Source: an uncultured Bacteroidales bacterium
GTDB lineage: Bacteria; Bacteroidota; Bacteroidia; Bacteroidales; UBA932
DNA length: 32,918 nt
Direction: 5' to 3'
NCBI GenBank assembly: GCA_900544815.1
Contig: UQWT01000017.1
Span: 1 to 32,918, forward strand
Shown: positions 17,694 to 25,149 of the stretch, in pieces
How the letters are laid out: each line of letters begins with the position of its first letter
Position numbering within the stretch: the stretch's first letter is position 1
The notes under the pieces: model-generated
Databases searched by the model: none
The model's input: the letters and a program-made list of their open reading frames with translations, nothing else
Told to the model about the DNA's origin: nothing
Position numbers and translations under genes: made by a program

Positions 17694-17727
17694 AAAATAA
17701 CTAATAAAAAACTAACGATTAAAAAAA

Positions 17728-17952
17728 CTATTCTTTCACCTCTACCCCATCATCCACAAATTCAAGCAATTCTCCTGGTTGACAATCTAATATCTTACAT
17801 AATTTTGCCAGCGTTGAGAACCTTACAGCCTTTGCCTTTCCTGTTTTTAAAATAGAAAGATTGGCCATTGTTATCCCTAATTCATCTGCAAGCTCACCAA
17901 GAGGTTTTTTGCGCTTGGCCATTATTACATCCAATCTTACAATTATAGACAT
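17728..17952 (-). CDS. Small Xre-family HTH regulator (YozG type)
   Basis: A 74-residue DNA-binding protein, essentially a single Cro/CI-type helix-turn-helix: KPLGELADELGITMANLSIL forms the HTH and VRFSTLAKLCKILDCQPGELLEF the rest of the five-helix fold. It lies 12 nt after the DUF2975 gene. This pairing of a short Xre regulator with a DUF2975 membrane protein is widespread in bacteria, and the regulator probably controls the pair. The ATG at 17952 is preferred because it sits just past the preceding stop; the ATG at 17922 (MAKRKK) is possible. Confidence 0.9.
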   Translation of the reverse strand: MSIIVRLDVIMAKRKKPLGELADELGITMANLSILKTGKAKAVRFSTLAKLCKILDCQPGELLEFVDDGVEVKE

Positions 17953-17964
17953 ATGCAGCGCCTC

Positions 17965-18714
17965 CTATATGGTTAACTTTTGTTCCTCCTGAATCTTATA
18001 TCCAACCTTAAACACTTGTGCTATAAACAGAAGAGATATACCAAATATGCCAAGGATAACATCTAAACTTAAGATTGTTTCACACTCAAACCCGTCTATA
18101 GCCAACATCTCTATCGCACATCTGCCATTTGTCCAAATAAGCATCAACTCTAAAATATTCTCCACTATAAGCAACAAACCAAGAATCCTCAAAGCCTTTA
18201 TTAGAGGCATGTAAAAGATCTGCTCTAACTGTATAGCCTTCTTAAGTCTGGCAAATAGCTTATAAAGAAACATTATTATTATGATATACACTATCACCAT
18301 ACCCCACGATAACAGAACAGTACTTATAAAGTAGATTAAAATACTGTTGTTGCATTCCAATATATTTGACACCTGAACATCAAATCCGTTTGGTACTACC
18401 GTTACAAGATTCTCTGCCTCTGAATTATCCTTATAAAAATACTTTATAGGTTCCCCACCACCATCATGTTCCAATCTTGCATTATCGTTGCAAACACTGC
18501 CCGGCTGTTGTTTTATTTTTACGTTGGAGATATTGCCAATGCAAAATACAGCAGGAACCTTTACCAAAGAGGGTTGGTCAAGATCTGTGCTTTCACCTAC
18601 AAGCTTAATTCCCTCATTTACACCGTCTGCAAACTGAATAATTTTTACCGCCGCCAAGGCAAGGGTAAAAATAACTAAGAAGGAGTATAGCAGGTATAAT
18701 TTCTTTGCATTCAT
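17965..18714 (-). CDS. DUF2975 membrane protein
   Basis: A 249-residue integral membrane protein with four hydrophobic helices (about 7-26, 127-152, 170-195, 216-236) and one large extracytoplasmic loop between the first two. This layout and the adjacent Xre gene match the DUF2975 family, whose function is unknown; members are thought to act with the linked regulator. It is the first gene of the pair, with a good promoter 25 nt upstream of the ATG. The loop holds three cysteines (about residues 57, 78 and 120) that could form a disulfide. Confidence 0.8.
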   Translation of the reverse strand: MNAKKLYLLYSFLVIFTLALAAVKIIQFADGVNEGIKLVGESTDLDQPSLVKVPAVFCIGNISNVKIKQQPGSVCNDNARLEHDGGGEPIKYFYKDNSEAENLVTVVPNGFDVQVSNILECNNSILIYFISTVLLSWGMVIVYIIIIMFLYKLFARLKKAIQLEQIFYMPLIKALRILGLLLIVENILELMLIWTNGRCAIEMLAIDGFECETILSLDVILGIFGISLLFIAQVFKVGYKIQEEQKLTI

Positions 18715-18738
18715 TGCGTGTATCCTTTAATGACCGCG

Positions 18739-18768
18739 CAAAGGTATAATATTTTTATTGAAAAACAA
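18739..18768 (-). promoter_or_regulatory. Promoter of the DUF2975-xre pair
   Basis: The -7 element TACCTTTG (18746-18739) and TTG at 18768-18766 with a 19-nt spacer form a near-consensus Bacteroidetes promoter on the minus strand. Confidence 0.75.
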
Positions 18769-18815
18769 TAAATATTAATTGTTTTTCATAAACTATTTAT
18801 TCCTTTTCATTAATA

Positions 18816-18945
18816 TAGCATTGGCTTTGGCGTTAGCGTTGGCATTGGCGTTGGCCTTGGCCTTGGCGTTAACGTTGGCGTTGGCTTTGGCGTTGGCCTT
18901 TTGTGTAAAGAGGATAAAGAAAGCTAAGGCTAAAGCCAAAGCTGT
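18816..18945. repeat. Long composite hexamer repeat with inverted arm
   Basis: About 15 degenerate NTTGGC units (18816-18902) are followed by a GTGTAAAGAGGATAAAGAAAG tract and then the complementary units GCTAAGGCTAAAGCCAAAGC (18924-18943), which could fold back on the first arm. Read through, it gives (Leu-Ala)n then (Lys-Ala)n inside a 76-codon plus-strand frame (18779-19009) with no homology; I treat it as a repeat, not a gene. Confidence 0.8.
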
Positions 18946-18986
18946 ATATGGCATACGCTTTGTATTTAGGCATGTGTGGTTAATAT

Positions 18987-18997
18987 TTGTCGGGAAG
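18987..18997 (+). repeat. TTGTCGGGAAG 11-mer
   Basis: Exact intergenic copy of the dispersed motif, about 100 nt upstream of the SIMPL gene and just after the composite hexamer repeat. No promoter -7 element follows at the right distance. Confidence 0.7.
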
Positions 18998-19097
18998 GAT
19001 AGTATTTAGGGATTTTTAAATTTTTCTTGCAGTTTTTTTAAGCTTTGAGCGTTTATACAAGCAAACAATGATATTATAAACTAATAACAATATTATT

Positions 19098-19817
19098 ATG
19101 AGAAAGACTTACTACGCAGCTATAGTTATGCTGCTTACCATCTGCACCTTTAACAATGCAGTGGCGCAAAACAACAATTATTCGGAAAATTATATTCAGA
19201 TCTCATCAAAGGCAGATAGAGAGATTACCCCGGACGAGATTTACATTCAATTCCAGATTAAAGAGGAAGCCGGCAAAGGGAAAGCAACATTAGCAGAGCG
19301 TGAAAAAGAGGTGGTAAAGGCACTTACAGGGATTAAAATAGATGTAAAGAATGATCTTACGATTTCCGATATGGAGAGCGATCTTAAAAAGATGTTCCTA
19401 AGAAAAGACAACATTCTTGCAAGCAAGAACTACAGGCTGAAGGTTTCAACAGCAGATAAAGCAGCCGCTGCTCTTAAGGTGCTTAACGATCTCAAGATCT
19501 CTGATGTCTCATTGGAGGAGATGAGAATATCAAAAGGGCTTAGGGAGCAGGTTATAAAGGAACTTATGACAGAGGCAGGCAATAAAGCCAAAGCAAATGC
19601 AACTATTTTAGCAGAATCTGTTGGAAGCGAACTTGGCAAATGTATATACATAAACTTCTATGAGCCAAACGTAAATGTAGGATATGCCCCAAGAGTAATG
19701 TATTCAAAAGCCCTTATGGCAACAGATAATGCCGCTATAGAGGAGGAATCATACGGGCTTGATGTTAGGAAGACCACATTAAGCGTAAACTTGACTTGTC
19801 GTTTTGAGATTAAGTAG
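19098..19817 (+). CDS. SIMPL domain (DUF541) exported protein
   Basis: A 239-residue protein with a Sec signal peptide (about 1-23, cut after NAVAQ), probably periplasmic. The body matches the SIMPL/DUF541 family: an early strand IQISSKADREITPDEIYIQF, the YRLKVSTADKAAAALKVLNDL segment, an alanine-rich helix LMTEAGNKAKANATILAES, and a C-terminal strand set ending LSVNLTCRFEIK. Family members form oligomeric periplasmic shells; their exact role is unsettled. The gene stands alone on the plus strand and ends at a terminator shared with a convergent gene. A TAAGCTTTG near 19038 is a one-base-longer variant of the -7 element. Confidence 0.88.
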   Translation: MRKTYYAAIVMLLTICTFNNAVAQNNNYSENYIQISSKADREITPDEIYIQFQIKEEAGKGKATLAEREKEVVKALTGIKIDVKNDLTISDMESDLKKMFLRKDNILASKNYRLKVSTADKAAAALKVLNDLKISDVSLEEMRISKGLREQVIKELMTEAGNKAKANATILAESVGSELGKCIYINFYEPNVNVGYAPRVMYSKALMATDNAAIEEESYGLDVRKTTLSVNLTCRFEIK

Positions 19818-19854
19818 AGTATATAAAGGTTGATTATTGTTTTTGTGTTTATGC

Positions 19855-19896
19855 AAAAGGGTGCACAGGTAATTTTTACTACGCACCCTTTTATTT
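19855..19896. terminator. Bidirectional terminator between SIMPL and DUF2147 genes
   Basis: The 10-bp perfect stem AAAAGGGTGC (19855-19864) pairs with 19883-19892 and is followed by ATTTTG on the plus strand. Its second arm overlaps the stop codon of the convergent DUF2147 gene. Confidence 0.8.
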
Positions 19897-20268
19897 TGAC
19901 CTCGTAAAAATCTGGTGTGTAACTATTATCCCCTTTGTAACCTTGGCTTTTAAAATATCACCATCAACGGTAATTATCGCATGAGCTGTGATATTAAGTC
20001 TTGGCGAGCATATCCACGGACAGTTGTAGTTATTCTGAGAATCATTGAAAGTAACGTTTTTCATAACATCTTTGCCTATATACTGCTCAAACTGCGGTAA
20101 CGTCCATACAATCTTTCCAAAATATGCCCCGTTTTGTTCATATATTTCAATCTTTGAATCTTTTTTCTCTGTTATCCATATACCAACTATCTTAGAAGCA
20201 ATATTTTTTTGCGCGTATAATGCACAAGAGAAAAAAATAACAAACAGCAACATTATAATCTTTCTCAT
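19891..20268 (-). CDS. DUF2147 family exported protein
   Basis: A 125-residue protein with a hydrophobic signal peptide (about 1-19, cut near ALYAQ). The mature part begins with the DUF2147 signature VGIWITEKKDSKIEIYEQNGAYFGKIVW in sense (GIW, then SKIEIY, then GKIVW) and ends with a lipocalin-like strand IIVTHQIFTRSK. The middle, with two closely spaced cysteines (NCPWIC), is shorter and more divergent than usual. Function is unknown for the family; it is probably periplasmic or outer-membrane associated. It is monocistronic on the minus strand. Confidence 0.8.
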   Translation of the reverse strand: MRKIIMLLFVIFFSCALYAQKNIASKIVGIWITEKKDSKIEIYEQNGAYFGKIVWTLPQFEQYIGKDVMKNVTFNDSQNNYNCPWICSPRLNITAHAIITVDGDILKAKVTKGIIVTHQIFTRSK

Positions 20269-20329
20269 ATCTAAAATTTATTTTTAGTGATTAAACCAAA
20301 ATAGTGCCAATTTGTTTGCTCCTTTATAT

Positions 20330-20362
20330 AAAAAAAGTGACCCAAAGAAACTCTCGGGCCAC
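20330..20362 (-). terminator. Terminator of rpsF-rpsR-rplI
   Basis: On the minus strand GTGGCCC (20362-20356) pairs with GGGTCAC (20343-20337), one G-U pair, 12-nt loop, followed by seven T. It lies about 25 nt after the rplI stop. Confidence 0.85.
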
Positions 20363-20385
20363 TCATACATATTTTTAATAACCAA

Positions 20386-20832
20386 CTATTCAGCTACAAC
20401 AGCAACTTTAATGGTTGCTTTAATGTCTTTATAGCACTTAACTGTTGCGTCGTAAACTCCAACCTCCTGCAATTTGTCATCTGCTACGGTTATATTACGT
20501 CTGTCAATCTCAAAGCCCTTAGCTGCAAGAGCCTCTGCAATCTGAATATTGTTAACAGAACCAAATACCTTGCCGGTTGAACTTACCTTGGTAGCAACTG
20601 TAACCTCAACTCCCTCCAATTTAGCAGCAAGAGCAGCAGCATCCTCTCTAAGTTTAGCCTCTTTATGAGCTCTCTGTTTAAGATTCTCTGCGTGTACCTT
20701 CTTTGCAGATGGGGTTGCCATAATTGCAAAACCCTGAGGAATAAGGTAGTTGGTAGCGTAACCATTCTTTACAACTACTATATCATCTTTGTGACCCAAG
20801 TTGTTTACATCTTGTTTTAGTATGATCTCCAT
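20386..20832 (-). CDS. rplI: 50S ribosomal protein L9
   Basis: A 148-residue ribosomal protein of the large subunit, bound to 23S rRNA near the L1 stalk base. The N-terminal signature MEIILKQDVNNLGHKDDIVVVKNGYATNYLIPQG is present in order (LG.KGD, then V..GYA.NYLIP). A central lysine/alanine-rich helix (about 45-78) and the C-terminal domain with GKVFGSVN follow. Third gene of the S6-S18-L9 operon, 12 nt after rpsR. Confidence 0.97.
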   Translation of the reverse strand: MEIILKQDVNNLGHKDDIVVVKNGYATNYLIPQGFAIMATPSAKKVHAENLKQRAHKEAKLREDAAALAAKLEGVEVTVATKVSSTGKVFGSVNNIQIAEALAAKGFEIDRRNITVADDKLQEVGVYDATVKCYKDIKATIKVAVVAE

Positions 20833-20844
20833 CTTAACTCCTCC

Positions 20845-21117
20845 TTATTTCAATAAATCTGTTACGTATGGTAGAAGTGCCAAGTGTCTTGCACGCTTAA
20901 CAGCTTGAGCAACTTTTTTCTGGAATTTTAGAGATGTACCGGTAAGTCTGCGTGGAAGAATCTTTCCCTGCTCATTAAGGAATCTCTTAAGGAACTCAGC
21001 ATCCTTATAATCTACATATTTAATACCTGCTTTTTTGAAACGGCAGTATTTTTTCTTCTTAACCTCTACTGTAGGAGGATTAAGATAACGAATCTCATTG
21101 TTTACTTGATTTGCCAT
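20845..21117 (-). CDS. rpsR: 30S ribosomal protein S18
   Basis: A 90-residue small-subunit protein that pairs with S6 on the 16S rRNA platform. The core KKYCRFKKAGIKYVDYKD, then FLNEQGKILPRRLTG and AVKRARHLALLPYV, is typical. It keeps a single cysteine in the N-terminal segment. It lies 17 nt after rpsF and 12 nt before rplI; the order rpsF-rpsR-rplI is conserved in bacteria. Confidence 0.97.
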   Translation of the reverse strand: MANQVNNEIRYLNPPTVEVKKKKYCRFKKAGIKYVDYKDAEFLKRFLNEQGKILPRRLTGTSLKFQKKVAQAVKRARHLALLPYVTDLLK

Positions 21118-21134
21118 AGTTATTCCCTCCTCAA

Positions 21135-21476
21135 TTATTTTTGTTCTGCTTGGTTAGCTCTTCTCTTTGCGGCATAAGCAATAGCATGCTTATCCATTGC
21201 AAAGGTCAAGAAACGAATAATTCTCTCATCACGTCTATACTGAGTCTCTAGCTTTTCAATAAATGCCGGCTCTGCCTTGAACTCAATAAGGTGATAAAAA
21301 CCTGTAGTTTTCTTCTGGATAGGGTAAGCCAATTTCTTAAGGCCCCAATCCTGATCATATACAACCTCGCCACCATTCTCCTGTATAAAAGAGATGTATT
21401 TGGCAACCGCTTCCTTCATCTGAGCGTCAGATAAAACGGGAGTTGCAATGAAAACGGTCTCGTACTGTTTTAACAT
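21135..21476 (-). CDS. rpsF: 30S ribosomal protein S6
   Basis: A 113-residue small-subunit protein; begins YETVFIATP with the family ferredoxin-like fold, then GGEVVYDQDWGLKKLAYPIQKKTTGFYHL and a C-terminal strand RYRRDERIIRFLTFAMD-type segment (TQYRRDERIIRFL). First gene of the operon, with a consensus promoter and an 80-nt leader that can fold into a stem. Confidence 0.97.
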   Translation of the reverse strand: MLKQYETVFIATPVLSDAQMKEAVAKYISFIQENGGEVVYDQDWGLKKLAYPIQKKTTGFYHLIEFKAEPAFIEKLETQYRRDERIIRFLTFAMDKHAIAYAAKRRANQAEQK

Positions 21477-21507
21477 CTTCAGTTAAAATTTTAATGATTA
21501 ATAATTA

Positions 21508-21545
21508 CCTTAGTCTGTGCAGTTGCATCTGCATGGTCAGACCTT
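21508..21545 (-). promoter_or_regulatory. Possible S6/S18 autoregulatory leader hairpin
   Basis: The minus-strand leader folds into GTCTG/CAGAC stacked on TGCAG/CTGCA with a one-sided ACCA bulge. Leaders of rpsF in several phyla bind S6:S18 through a bulged hairpin. The usual CCG bulge is not seen here, so this is only a candidate. Confidence 0.35.
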
Positions 21546-21553
21546 TAGGGCTG

Positions 21554-21584
21554 CAAAGGTACAATAAAAAATTCATTGTCCAAA
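21554..21584 (-). promoter_or_regulatory. Promoter of rpsF operon
   Basis: TTTG (21584-21581), a 19-nt spacer and TACCTTTG (21561-21554): an exact Bacteroidetes -33/-7 promoter on the minus strand. Confidence 0.88.
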
Positions 21585-21590
21585 TTTATG

Positions 21591-21619
21591 TTAGCGTTGG
21601 CGTTGGCATTGGCTTTGGT
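21591..21619 (+). repeat. (NTTGGC)n hexamer tract
   Basis: Five degenerate hexamer units (TTAGCG, TTGGCG, TTGGCA, TTGGCT, TTGG) lie directly upstream of the rpsF promoter. Confidence 0.75.
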
Positions 21620-21753
21620 CTAAATTCCTTTGAAAGCGTTTTGCAAGATTTTAGAAAGAACTGTTTTATGTAAAGTATTAATAATAAATAATTTAAAAAT
21701 TATGTTTGCAAGATAGATTTTTCGTTTAAAAGCTCTTTCTTTCATTAAATCCA

Positions 21754-21840
21754 TACCTTTGCAGTGTAAGAAAGAAGAAAATATTGAACAATGTAAATAG
21801 CAGAATAGGGCAGGATTTGATTTCCTGCCCTATTCTGTTG
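21754..21840 (+). ncRNA. Candidate small RNA: promoter followed by hairpin
   Basis: TACCTTTG at 21754-21761 is an exact -7 element on the plus strand. About 40 nt later a perfect 15-bp stem (21801-21815 with 21823-21837, 7-nt loop) is followed by TTGT. No ORF lies between them: the only ATG (21791) is followed at once by TAA. This would give a short transcript of about 70-75 nt with a purine-rich 5' half. The -33 region is TTTC-like rather than TTTG. The hairpin could instead terminate the convergent TPR gene, whose stop is at 21861. Confidence 0.4.
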
Positions 21841-21860
21841 TACACATTCCACATCTAAAT

Positions 21861-23468
21861 TTAAGCAATACAATCACCCATCTCAGATACCATCTTCTTA
21901 AGCCTGCTCTTCCGCACATAAATATTCTGCGGAGTATCATTTAGAATAACACTTATCTCCTGAGCGGAAAATCCTGCATAAACCAAATTAAGCAACTTTA
22001 CATTATCCTCTTTCAATTGAGGATACTTGTCTCTCATCCTTTTAATGATATTGTCATTCTTTGCATTTACAACCTCCTCCATAACTTCAAAGTTATCACC
22101 GCTCAACTTTAATTTAAGCAGATCTTCTACCTTTTTTTGTAACATTCTGGAGTTTCCTGTCTCATAATAGGTCCTTACCAACTCCCTCACCTCTGCAAAA
22201 CGCCCCTCCAACAGCTCCTTAAGGTGGCGTTCCTTCTCTTTATGAACATCCAACTGCTGCAATATCCTGGCCTTTCCCATCTCAGAAGAGGATAGTTTTT
22301 CATCCATCATCTTAAGAGACTGCATATAGCTCTCTATCTCTGCATTTTTTCTCTCTATTCTCCTTTTATATGAAACAACCACAACCACAATAATCAAGAT
22401 AGAAATAAGCAATATCAGCGTATAAATTGCTATCATGTATCTGCTTTTCTGGTCAGCCTGAATATTCTTTAGTGTAAGATCTTTTTGCCAATACGCATTC
22501 TCAATATCTCTTATGGACTGCGTTCTCTCCACGGTTGCAATTGAATCTATTATAACAAAATATTTCTCTTTATATTCGAGTGCCAACTTATAGCTGTTCT
22601 CTTTTTTTGCAATATCACTCTTTAAAGAATAGATCCCGGCCTTCTCAATACCACTCAATGCCCCTTTTGGTGATGCCGGCGAATATCTCCATTCAACATA
22701 CTTGTCTATATATTTAGAAGCAATTGAAGTATTCCCTTTATAAGAATACACATACGCCATAAAAAGGTAATCCTCAGGGTTATCATTACCTCTGTTATAT
22801 CGGGAATAAACCTCTTTTATATCCTTTATTGTCTCATCTACAGAGGATTCTTTTCCAAAATAGCCGCTCAACAGAGATGTTGAGTAGTTCAAAGACTGAG
22901 TCTCATATTTTTTAAACAATGTAGAATCTGTTTTTCCTTTCTTTAGCAGGGAACGCTCCTTCTCCGTAAGCTCCATGGCAATGGCTCTTGCCTTTCCATA
23001 ATTGAGGATCGCCTCCTCATAATTTTTGTTCTTAAGATGTATTTCTGCAATTTTGCCATACAGACGCATCACCTCCTCTTTTCTTCCACACTGCAAATAG
23101 CTATCTTTAGAGAGATTATACATATTAAGAGCATTGGTAAAATCCAACCTATTATAATACAGTTCTCCTTTATACCAGTTTATTCCTCCTTTAAGTAACT
23201 CATTCTTAATATTATTGCAATACTTTTCGGCCTCTAAGAACTCCTCCATGGCCATATAGTCATCCCCCTTTTTAAACAACCTTTCCCCCTCTTTAAAATG
23301 TTTTACGGCCTCCTTACCGGAATTGTTATCTGAAAATATTCCCTGTCTTCCCTTATTGGACGAGGTCCCCCACTCCATTACACAGACAAAAACCACAACC
23401 AAAAGCGACAGCATTACAAATATACCTGTCTTAGAGAATATTAATTTATTTATTAGTTTTTTATCCAT
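21861..23468 (-). CDS. TPR membrane regulator with C-terminal helix-turn-helix
   Basis: A 535-residue signalling protein from the preferred ATG at 23468. The frame opens 40 codons earlier, but a promoter -7 element at 23495-23488 lies inside that extension. From the N-terminus: a membrane helix (about 15-30), six or so tetratricopeptide-like repeats in the periplasm (for example AMEEFLEAEKYCNN and EAILNYGKARAIA), a second membrane helix (about 340-365, IYTLILLISILIIVVVVVSY), a cytoplasmic coiled coil, and a C-terminal LuxR-like HTH (EDNVKLLNLVYAGFSAQEISVIL then VRKSRLKKM). This architecture is common in Bacteroidetes one-protein sensors. Ligand and targets are unknown. Monocistronic. Confidence 0.87.
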   Translation of the reverse strand: MDKKLINKLIFSKTGIFVMLSLLVVVFVCVMEWGTSSNKGRQGIFSDNNSGKEAVKHFKEGERLFKKGDDYMAMEEFLEAEKYCNNIKNELLKGGINWYKGELYYNRLDFTNALNMYNLSKDSYLQCGRKEEVMRLYGKIAEIHLKNKNYEEAILNYGKARAIAMELTEKERSLLKKGKTDSTLFKKYETQSLNYSTSLLSGYFGKESSVDETIKDIKEVYSRYNRGNDNPEDYLFMAYVYSYKGNTSIASKYIDKYVEWRYSPASPKGALSGIEKAGIYSLKSDIAKKENSYKLALEYKEKYFVIIDSIATVERTQSIRDIENAYWQKDLTLKNIQADQKSRYMIAIYTLILLISILIIVVVVVSYKRRIERKNAEIESYMQSLKMMDEKLSSSEMGKARILQQLDVHKEKERHLKELLEGRFAEVRELVRTYYETGNSRMLQKKVEDLLKLKLSGDNFEVMEEVVNAKNDNIIKRMRDKYPQLKEDNVKLLNLVYAGFSAQEISVILNDTPQNIYVRKSRLKKMVSEMGDCIA

Positions 23469-23487
23469 CCCATATTTATATTGTGTA

Positions 23488-23519
23488 CAAATATAGCTAA
23501 TACTCCTCTTCCCGACAAA
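23488..23519 (-). promoter_or_regulatory. Promoter of the TPR regulator, overlapping TTGTCGGGAAG
   Basis: TTTG (23519-23516), a 20-nt spacer and TATATTTG (23495-23488) form a near-exact promoter. The -33 TTTG shares three bases with an exact TTGTCGGGAAG motif (23518-23508), so a protein bound there would cover the promoter. Transcription would start near 23480, leaving a leader of about 12 nt. Confidence 0.75.
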
Positions 23520-23533
23520 GTAAAAAATAAGCA

Positions 23534-23578
23534 GATTAAAAAAGAAAGAGGGCAACCGTATAATTGGGGTCACCCTCT
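23534..23578 (-). terminator. Terminator of pepD
   Basis: An 11-bp stem with two wobble pairs (23578-23568 with 23557-23547, 10-nt loop) is followed on the minus strand by TTCTTTTTTAATC. It lies about 70 nt after the pepD stop. Confidence 0.8.
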
Positions 23579-23646
23579 CTAACTTCAAGAAATAGAAAGT
23601 GCAAATACAAGACCTGCTGTAGTTGCCTTTAAAAAAATCTCTCTAT

Positions 23647-25104
23647 TTATTTCTTAGGAGCCTCCTTTAGCACCTCCTTAACAAATTTCCACCATTTCTC
23701 AACACTCTCAATGTTAACTCTTTCGTCTGGTGAATGAGGAGAAAAGATTGTAGGTCCGCATGAAACCATATCCCAGTTTGGATACGTTCCGCCAAGGATA
23801 CCGCACTCTAAACCTGCATGGATAGCCATTACAGCAGGTTCTTTCTTAAACAGGCTCTTGTAAACCTTCTTCATCTCTTTAAGAATAGGTGAGTCCATAT
23901 TTGGAGCCCATCCACTGTAACCGCCACTGAAAGTAACCTTACCGCCTGCAAGTTCAAATGCGCAACGCATCTTCTCTGCCAAATCATCCTTTGCTGAATC
24001 AACTGAGCTTCTCATAAGAGAGTGAACCATAACTTTACCATCACCAGATTTTACAATAGCCATATTGTTTGATGTCTCAACAAGTCCCGGCATTGCATTG
24101 CTCATCCTTTCCACGCCGTTAGGGCAAACATAAAGAGCCTTGACAACGTTAAGTGCTGTTGCAGAATCTATAGCTTTTGCTGTAATCTTCTCCTCTTTAA
24201 GCTCTATGTTAAGATCCTTGTCTGTTGCAGCATATTCGGTTTTAAGTTCTGCAAGTTTCTGTGCAATAACCTTCTTAGCCTTTGCCATTTTAGCTGCAGG
24301 GATAGCAACCTGAGCGACAGCCTCTCTTGGAATTGCGTTACGCATATTGCCGCCCTCTATAGAGATAAGCTGAGCTCCGCAATCTCTTAAAAGAGGAAGC
24401 AATACTCTGGCGATAACCTTATTTGCATTTGCTCTGTATAGATTTATATCCATACCTGAATGGCCGCCAACCATACCGTTGCATGTAAGTACAGCAGTCT
24501 TGTTGTCTTTTGCAACAGCCTCTGTTTTATACTTGATTGTTGCAGAAGCATCCAAACCACCTGCACAACCAACATAAAGTTCTCCCTCTGTCTCTGAATC
24601 CAAATTGACCAAAATATCACCTTTTAAAAGTCCGGGTTTTAATGCACGAGCACCTGTCATACCGGTCTCCTCATCTATAGTGATAAGCACCTCTATAGGA
24701 CCATGAACCAATTCTTTATCCTCCAATACAGACATTGCGACTGCACAACCCAAACCGTTGTCTGCTCCAAGTGTGGTTCCGGTAGCATATACCAAATCAC
24801 CCACAACTCTTGTTTTGATTGGATCTTTCTGAAAGTCATGTTCAACATCTGCATTCTTCTGAGGGACCATATCTACATGAGCCTGAAGAATAATCCCCAT
24901 CCTATCCTCCATCCCTTTTGTTGCAGGTTTGCGGATAATTACATTGCCTATCTCATCCATCATGCTCTCCAAGCCCAACTTCTTGCCAAATTCATAAATA
25001 TACTTGGCAGCCGCCTGCTCATGTTTTGATGGGCGAGGAATCTTTGTTAGCTCATAGAAGTTCTTCCATACAATTGTAGGATTCAAATCTGTAATCTGTT
25101 TCAT
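23647..25104 (-). CDS. pepD: Aminoacyl-histidine dipeptidase (M20 family)
   Basis: Cytoplasmic zinc dipeptidase that cleaves Xaa-His and other dipeptides; 485 residues, the normal PepD length. Metal-site residues are visible: His76 and Asp78 in QAHVDMVPQ, Asp115 in GADNGLG, the Glu145-Glu146 pair in IDEETGMTG, Asp169 in NLDSETEGE, and a C-terminal His in FSPHSPDERV. The dimerisation lid domain sits between. It begins 45 nt after the DUF4831 gene with no TAnnTTTG element in the gap, so the two may be cotranscribed. A peptide transporter gene lies nearby on the other strand. Confidence 0.95.
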   Translation of the reverse strand: MKQITDLNPTIVWKNFYELTKIPRPSKHEQAAAKYIYEFGKKLGLESMMDEIGNVIIRKPATKGMEDRMGIILQAHVDMVPQKNADVEHDFQKDPIKTRVVGDLVYATGTTLGADNGLGCAVAMSVLEDKELVHGPIEVLITIDEETGMTGARALKPGLLKGDILVNLDSETEGELYVGCAGGLDASATIKYKTEAVAKDNKTAVLTCNGMVGGHSGMDINLYRANANKVIARVLLPLLRDCGAQLISIEGGNMRNAIPREAVAQVAIPAAKMAKAKKVIAQKLAELKTEYAATDKDLNIELKEEKITAKAIDSATALNVVKALYVCPNGVERMSNAMPGLVETSNNMAIVKSGDGKVMVHSLMRSSVDSAKDDLAEKMRCAFELAGGKVTFSGGYSGWAPNMDSPILKEMKKVYKSLFKKEPAVMAIHAGLECGILGGTYPNWDMVSCGPTIFSPHSPDERVNIESVEKWWKFVKEVLKEAPKK

Positions 25105-25149
25105 AATAATATTATTTAAGTGTTTTTATCTTATTCAATCTGTTTAGTC

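Noticed and set aside
18779..19009. 76-codon plus-strand frame with (Leu-Ala)n then (Lys-Ala)n
   Set aside because: Its composition is a direct product of the hexamer repeat and its inverted arm; the same repeat occurs elsewhere without an ORF.
23469..23588. 40-codon N-terminal extension of the TPR regulator
   Set aside because: It contains the -33/-7 promoter, the TTGTCGGGAAG motif and part of the pepD terminator, so it cannot be translated from this promoter.
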